From Alphaproteobacteria bacterium (GTDB lineage: Bacteria > Pseudomonadota > Alphaproteobacteria > RS24), in contig JAPPQG010000008.1 of the NCBI GenBank assembly GCA_028816945.1, positions 1 to 10,678 of the forward strand: a stretch of 10,678 nucleotides of DNA. The letters run 5' to 3'. The position numbers were made by a program, and so were the translations under genes. Below, piece by piece: positions 7,104 to 10,678 of the stretch. Each line of letters begins with the position of its first letter. The stretch's first letter is position 1. A model generated the notes under the pieces. The model was given only the letters and a program-made list of their open reading frames with translations. It made no database searches and was not told the DNA's origin.

Positions 7104-7919
7104 ATGGAAAATGCACAGATTTTAGATATTGGGGATGGGGTCGCCCTTTCAGTTATTGATTGTGGTGCGGGTGAGCCGATTGTTTTTATTAGCGGATTTG
7201 CATTTTCGAGTGATGTTTTTGAACATCAAATTGCCCCATTGGCACAAAAAAATCGTGTTCTTTTGGTTGAGCCGCGCAGTCATGGCCGCTCGCCGCATAT
7301 TTTAGAAGGCAATAATTATCCCCAACATGGCCGTGATTTAGACAGGCTTTTTACAAAATTAGAGCTGCAAAATATAAATCTTGTAGGTTGGTCATTCGGT
7401 GCGCTTTCTGCTTGGAGCTATGTCGCTTGTGCGGGATTGGATAGGGTGAAAAAATTTATTTGTATTGACTGCCCGCCCAAAATTTTATCAATAGGCGAAG
7501 CACAGGGCGATTGGGTGGAAGCCCCATTAGATGAAATTGCCACTCTTTATCACCAATTACTTGATTTTGAGAATTACAAATCCTTTATCAGCAATTATAC
7601 ACAAGAAATTATGCTCCAACGCGAATTGCAACCCCAAGAAGCGGCGCATTTTTTAGCTGCCCCCTTGCAAACCCCCCTACCCATTGTGAGAGATTTATTT
7701 GTCTCAGGCGTATTTAGCAATTATTTAGAGCTTGCTAAAAAAATAGATAAAGAGCGGGCGAACCTCTTTTTTATTGCCGAACATTGGTCTGAGATTGCCG
7801 TGCCTTATCTTAAAAAACATCTACCCAAAGCGCAAATTGAAGTTTTTGGCAACCATATGATGTTTTGGGAATATCCCGAGCGGTTTAATAAAATTATGCA
7901 AACATTTCTAACTGCATAA
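7104..7919 (+). CDS. Alpha/beta-fold hydrolase, substrate unknown
   Basis: A 271-residue single-domain alpha/beta hydrolase, normal length for the esterase/haloperoxidase-like group. Visible elements in order: an oxyanion-hole region FISGFAFSS (28-36), EPRSHGRS (56-63), the nucleophile elbow GWSFGA (95-100) with Ser97, a cap region (about 130-205), and the catalytic His251 in GNHMMFWEYPERF. The acidic member is less clear: at the usual place after strand 7 the sequence is FFIAEHWSE, so Glu226 would replace the common Asp; Asp122 (IDCPPK) after strand 6 is another candidate. No signal peptide, so cytoplasmic. Start ATG at 7104 has only a weak GGA upstream. It lies 111 bases after the receptor, same direction, without an obvious terminator between, and may be co-transcribed; hydrolysing an imported ester or amide would fit, but this is inference. 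Confidence 0.85.
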   Translation: MENAQILDIGDGVALSVIDCGAGEPIVFISGFAFSSDVFEHQIAPLAQKNRVLLVEPRSHGRSPHILEGNNYPQHGRDLDRLFTKLELQNINLVGWSFGALSAWSYVACAGLDRVKKFICIDCPPKILSIGEAQGDWVEAPLDEIATLYHQLLDFENYKSFISNYTQEIMLQRELQPQEAAHFLAAPLQTPLPIVRDLFVSGVFSNYLELAKKIDKERANLFFIAEHWSEIAVPYLKKHLPKAQIEVFGNHMMFWEYPERFNKIMQTFLTA

Positions 7920-8020
7920 TCCATATAGCTATAAATTAGGTCTCGTGCCTTTCATGCTAGCCGCGTGCTTTGGCTGACTATCCCCGAACTTTGGCAATAT
8001 ATTGGGGCCTCATCTACCCC

Positions 8021-8104
8021 CTATCAATGCGGTCAATAAATTTCGCTATTTAGGAAATGAGGGATGACAAGGCCCGCCCCATGCGGCTATAATGCGGTCA
8101 ATAA
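8021..8104. repeat. Duplicated 14-bp element at the sdh promoter
   Basis: AATGCGGTCAATAA occurs twice in direct orientation, at 8026-8039 and 8091-8104, 65 bases apart (about six helical turns). With one inserted base the identity extends left: CTATCAATGCGG versus CTATAATGCGG. A third partial ATGCGG is at 8081-8086. The right copy overlaps the -10 box and likely start of the sdhC promoter, which is what a pair of operators would look like. The rest of the 238-base gap between the hydrolase and sdhC shows no gene. Confidence 0.65.
8064..8093 (+). promoter_or_regulatory. Sigma70-type promoter for sdhCDA
   Basis: ATGACA (8064-8069, one change from TTGACA) and a perfect TATAAT (8088-8093) are 18 bases apart. 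Transcription would start near 8100, giving a leader of roughly 58 bases before the sdhC ATG. It is the best promoter match in the window and points at a housekeeping operon. Confidence 0.6.
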
Positions 8105-8109
8105 TAGGT

Positions 8110-8146
8110 AAGGACATATAAATAGGGCATATAGAATAGGGCATAT
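8110..8146. repeat. 14-bp short tandem repeat in the sdhC leader
   Basis: AATAGGGCATAT occurs at 8121-8132 and 8135-8146 (period 14), preceded by a degenerate copy AAGGACATATA (8110-8120). It sits between the predicted transcription start and the sdhC ribosome site, so copy-number changes could alter the leader. Confidence 0.6.
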
Positions 8147-8157
8147 GGGGATATATC

Positions 8158-8586
8158 ATGGCACATGACCGACAAGCAAAGCAGACAGCGCATATAATGG
8201 ACGCATCCCAGCGCCCGCTTTCCCCGCATATCCAAATTTACCGTTGGACTTTAACAATGGCTTTGTCAATTTTGCACCGTGCAACGGGTTTAGCCCTTTA
8301 TGCTGGCACGCTTTTATTTGTTGCTTGGCTGGTGGCCGTCGCTTTGGGGGAAACACATTATGTGCGCGCCCAAATGCTTGCGCATAGTTGGTATGGTGTT
8401 GTCATTTTATTGCTCTATGTGTGGGCTTTATTTCATCATATGTGTGGGGGCATTCGCCATTTTATTTGGGATATGGGCTATGGATTTAAGCTACGCCATG
8501 TAGAATGGCTGGCATGGTTTTCTGTCTTTATGCCGTTCGTGCTGACGGCATGTGTTTGCTATTTGGCAATGATGCGTGGGTCTTAA
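8158..8586 (+). CDS. sdhC: Succinate dehydrogenase cytochrome b556 subunit
   Basis: Membrane-anchor subunit of complex II that helps bind heme b and passes electrons from succinate to ubiquinone. The 142-residue protein carries RPLSPHIQIYRW (19-30), the quinone-site SILHR (37-41, Ser37 and Arg41 matching E. coli Ser27 and Arg31) and HHMCGGIRHFIWD (93-105), with His94 in the position of the axial heme ligand. Three hydrophobic helices lie at about 44-63, 76-97 and 115-137. GGGG at 8147-8150 precedes the ATG by 7 bases; an internal ATG (residue 14, MDASQRPLSP) would give a length nearer the usual 125-130 residues and cannot be excluded. First gene of the sdhC-sdhD-sdhA operon, 2 bases from sdhD. 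Confidence 0.95.
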   Translation: MAHDRQAKQTAHIMDASQRPLSPHIQIYRWTLTMALSILHRATGLALYAGTLLFVAWLVAVALGETHYVRAQMLAHSWYGVVILLLYVWALFHHMCGGIRHFIWDMGYGFKLRHVEWLAWFSVFMPFVLTACVCYLAMMRGS

Positions 8587-8588
8587 CG

Positions 8589-8960
8589 ATGATAGATAAT
8601 CATAAAAAACAAAAGCCACAAAAACCTATCGGGCAAGCAAGCCGTCATTTTATCTGGCAAAGGGTGACAGGGCTTGCCAATATCCCGCTTGTCGTTTTTT
8701 TCATTGCCTCTTTATTGATACATAGAGGGGCTGACCATGCGACCATTATTGCCTATTTTGGCCACCCGCTAATTGCCCTTATAATGCTTGTTTTCATTCT
8801 GTCTGCCCTATGGCATATGCGTTTGGGGATGGAAAATGTTATTGATGATTATATCCATCATAAAGCCTTCCATAAATTTGCCTATTTATTAAATCTTATT
8901 TTTACCCTATTTGTTGCTGTGGTCTGTATTTTAGCACTTGTGAAACTCACTTTAACCTAA
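8589..8960 (+). CDS. sdhD: Succinate dehydrogenase hydrophobic anchor subunit
   Basis: Second membrane anchor of complex II, 123 residues with three hydrophobic helices (about 28-44, 57-77 and 97-119). HFIWQRVTG (20-28) opens the first helix, and LWHMRLGMENVIDDYIHH (74-91) contains His76, aligned with the heme-ligating His71 of E. coli SdhD, and Asp87-Tyr88, aligned with the quinone-site Asp82-Tyr83. The frame is open upstream to 8505, but that extension overlaps sdhC and lacks family similarity; the ATG at 8589, two bases after the sdhC stop, gives the normal family length. The ribosome site (GTGGG) is weak and lies within the end of sdhC, suggesting translational coupling. Confidence 0.93.
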   Translation: MIDNHKKQKPQKPIGQASRHFIWQRVTGLANIPLVVFFIASLLIHRGADHATIIAYFGHPLIALIMLVFILSALWHMRLGMENVIDDYIHHKAFHKFAYLLNLIFTLFVAVVCILALVKLTLT

Positions 8961-9010
8961 TTGCCTTTATTATATTTCCTTTATCTATATTACCTTTATC
9001 ATATTGCTTT
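8961..9010. repeat. Degenerate 15-bp tandem repeat between sdhD and sdhA
   Basis: Units TTGCCTTTATTATAT (8961-8975), TTCCTTTATCTATAT (8976-8990), TACCTTTATCATAT (8991-9004) and a partial TGCTTTTAT. The array starts directly after the sdhD stop codon and fills most of the 69-base gap before sdhA. The units are imperfect, so the array is not recent. Confidence 0.65.
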
Positions 9011-9029
9011 TATAAGAGAGATAATCCCC

Positions 9030-10678
9030 ATGCCTGCTTATGAATTTACCGATCATTATTTTGATGTTGTCGTTATTGGGGCGGGGGGTTCAGGCTTGCG
9101 GGCAGCACTTGGCACGGCACAAGCGGGGCTAAAAACAGCCTGTATTTCTAAACTTTTCCCAACCCGTAGCCATACAGTTGCCGCACAGGGCGGGATTTCA
9201 GCCGCGCTTGGCAATATGGGCGAAGATGATTGGCGTTGGCATATGTATGATACGGTCAAAGGGGCGGATTGGTTGGGCGACCAAGATGCGATTGAATATC
9301 TGTGCCGCCATGCGCCACAAGCCGTCTATGAATTAGAACATTTTGGCGTGCCATTTTCGCGCACTGACGAGGGGAAAATTTATCAACGCCCTTTTGGCGG
9401 GATGACAACAAATTTTGGCGAAGGTATCGCCCAACGCACATGTGCCGCCGCTGACCGCACAGGTCATGCGATTTTACACACACTTTACGGCCAATCTTTG
9501 CGTTATGATACGGCATTTTTTATTGAATATTTCGCCCTTGATTTATTGATGAATGATGAGGGCGCATGTGTGGGGGTGGTGGCTTTATGCATGGCTGATG
9601 GCACGCTCCACCGTTTTCGCGCACACCAAACAATTCTTGCCACAGGCGGTTATGGGCGTGCTTATTTTTCTGCCACTTCGGCGCATTCTTGCACGGGCGA
9701 TGGCTCGGCTATGGTGTTGCGGGCGGGCTTGCCTTTGCAGGATATGGAATTTGTTCAATTCCACCCAACAGGCATTTATGGGGCGGGCTGTTTGATTACC
9801 GAAGGGGCGCGCGGCGAAGGTGGTATTTTAGTCAATGCAGAAGGTGAGCGTTTTATGGAACGCTATGCGCCGGCTGCCAAAGATTTAGCTTCCCGTGATG
9901 TTGTATCGCGTTCTATGACGATTGAGATTCGCGAAGGGCGGGGCGTTGGTGCTAATAAAGATCATATTTATCTCCATTTAGACCATTTAGATCCGTCTGT
10001 GTTGGCTGAACGACTGCCGGGTATTTCTGAAAGCGCGCGCATTTTTGCAGGTGTAGATGTGACCAAAGAGCCGATACCTGTTTTGCCAACTGTGCATTAT
10101 AATATGGGCGGCATTCCAACCAATTATCTGGGCGAAGTGTTAAATCCATCCACTGAGGACGAAGAGCGCATTGTGACGGGGCTTATGGCAATTGGTGAGG
10201 CGGCTTGTGTGTCTGTGCATGGGGCGAATCGGCTTGGCTCTAATTCACTGATTGACCTTGTTGTCTTTGGTCGTGCCGCGGCGCAAAGGGCGGCTGAACT
10301 GGTTGCACCCCAACAAACGCCGCATCCATTCGCACAAAATGAGGGTGAGGCGGCCATTGCACGGCTCGACCATTTCCGCCATGCCGCAGGGCAAACGCCA
10401 ACCGCTAATTTGCGGCTTGCTATGCAAAAGACCATGCAGGAAAATTGCGCCGTCTTCCGCACAGGCGAAGTGCTAGAACAAGGTTGCCGAGAAATCCAAC
10501 AAATTGTTGCCAATATGGCCGATATTGCCGTTTTCGACCGCTCTTTAATTTGGAATTCCGATTTAATTGAGACATTGGAATTTGACAATTTACTTATGCA
10601 AGCCATTGCCACAGTGGAAGGGGCTGCCGCCCGCAAAGAAACCCGCGGCGGCCATGCGCGTGAAGATTATCCCGACCG
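9030..10678 (+). CDS. sdhA: Succinate dehydrogenase flavoprotein subunit (3' end beyond window)
   Basis: Catalytic subunit of complex II; oxidises succinate to fumarate with covalently bound FAD. The window holds 549 codons of an expected roughly 600, with no stop or frameshift. Visible: dinucleotide fold [13 protein letters not shown] (14-26), [10 protein letters not shown] with His48, the FAD-linked residue, HPTG (His245), [11 protein letters not shown] (Thr257-Glu258), DLASRDVV with the proton-transfer Arg289, [10 protein letters not shown] (His356) and [10 protein letters not shown] (Arg401); these match E. coli His45, His242, Thr254-Glu255, Arg286, His354 and Arg399 with a near-constant offset of two to three residues. 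The last visible residues, [11 protein letters not shown], belong to the C-terminal domain. AGAGAGA before the ATG at 9030 is the likely ribosome site. sdhB would be expected beyond the edge. Confidence 0.97.
   Translation, partial: MPAYEFTDHYFDVVVIGAGGSGLRAALGTAQAGLKTACISKLFPTRSHTVAAQGGISAALGNMGEDDWRWHMYDTVKGADWLGDQDAIEYLCRHAPQAVYELEHFGVPFSRTDEGKIYQRPFGGMTTNFGEGIAQRTCAAADRTGHAILHTLYGQSLRYDTAFFIEYFALDLLMNDEGACVGVVALCMADGTLHRFRAHQTILATGGYGRAYFSATSAHSCTGDGSAMVLRAGLPLQDMEFVQFHPTGIYGAGCLITEGARGEGGILVNAEGERFMERYAPAAKDLASRDVVSRSMTIEIREGRGVGANKDHIYLHLDHLDPSVLAERLPGISESARIFAGVDVTKEPIPVLPTVHYNMGGIPTNYLGEVLNPSTEDEERIVTGLMAIGEAACVSVHGANRLGSNSLIDLVVFGRAAAQRAAELVAPQQTPHPFAQNEGEAAIARLDHFRHAAGQTPTANLRLAMQKTMQENCAVFRTGEVLEQGCREIQQIVANMADIAVFDRSLIWNSDLIETLEFDNLLMQAIATVEGAAARKETRGGHAREDYPD

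Noticed and set aside
7983-8007. Terminator hairpin after the alpha/beta hydrolase (CCCC ... GGGG)
   Set aside because: Only a 4-base stem with a long loop and no T-run follows.
8156-8356. Short - strand open frame over the start of sdhC
   Set aside because: Antisense to a well-supported gene, with no recognisable motif or ribosome site.
8505-8588. Longer start for sdhD
   Set aside because: The extra 28 codons are sdhC read in another frame and have no similarity to SdhD; the ATG at 8589 gives the family length.
10124-10636. A 170-codon open frame on the - strand
   Set aside because: It lies entirely antisense to sdhA, whose + strand frame has all family residues in place; composition-driven shadow frame.

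Overview
The window looks like part of a low-to-medium GC alphaproteobacterial chromosome. The evidence is the gene order sdhC-sdhD-sdhA at the right end, the SdhC/SdhD signature residues, and a long TonB-dependent receptor of the kind common in Gram-negative aquatic bacteria. A free-living or alga/plant-associated marine lifestyle is a guess; nothing in the sequence fixes the genus.

Left part (1-4217): an amidase-signature enzyme on the + strand (30-1409) converges on a flavin monooxygenase on the - strand (1464-3281, or 3320 with a TTG start). The two resemble the two enzymes of the indole-3-acetamide route to auxin, IaaH (amide hydrolase) and IaaM (tryptophan 2-monooxygenase). Together they would turn an aromatic L-amino acid into an aryl acetamide and then an aryl acetate such as indole-3-acetic acid (phenylalanine to phenylacetate is the main alternative). 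Divergent from iaaM is a LuxR/GerE-type regulator (3459-4217) with no luxI partner in view.

Middle (4218-7919): a 324-base gap holds a 13-bp tandem repeat, an operator-like inverted repeat and a leader with inverted repeats. It is followed by a TonB-dependent outer-membrane receptor (4542-6992) and an alpha/beta hydrolase (7104-7919) in the same direction. The most notable observation is a 16-bp element, TAAGGGTTTYCCCTGA, found once upstream of iaaM and once upstream of the receptor, reading toward the gene in both cases. It suggests that one regulator, most simply the LuxR-type protein encoded between the two sites, controls both the aryl-acetate enzymes and the receptor/hydrolase pair. This would be a regulated sense, import and convert module; its ligand and true product are unknown.

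Right part (7920-10678): a non-coding stretch with a good sigma70-type promoter and a duplicated 14-bp element leads into sdhC, sdhD and most of sdhA, the membrane anchors and flavoprotein of succinate dehydrogenase (TCA cycle / complex II). sdhA runs off the right edge. This is housekeeping sequence and probably unrelated to the left module. Short, mutually unrelated tandem repeats (10, 13, 14 and 15 bp units) occupy most intergenic gaps, and three of them start at or next to a stop codon.
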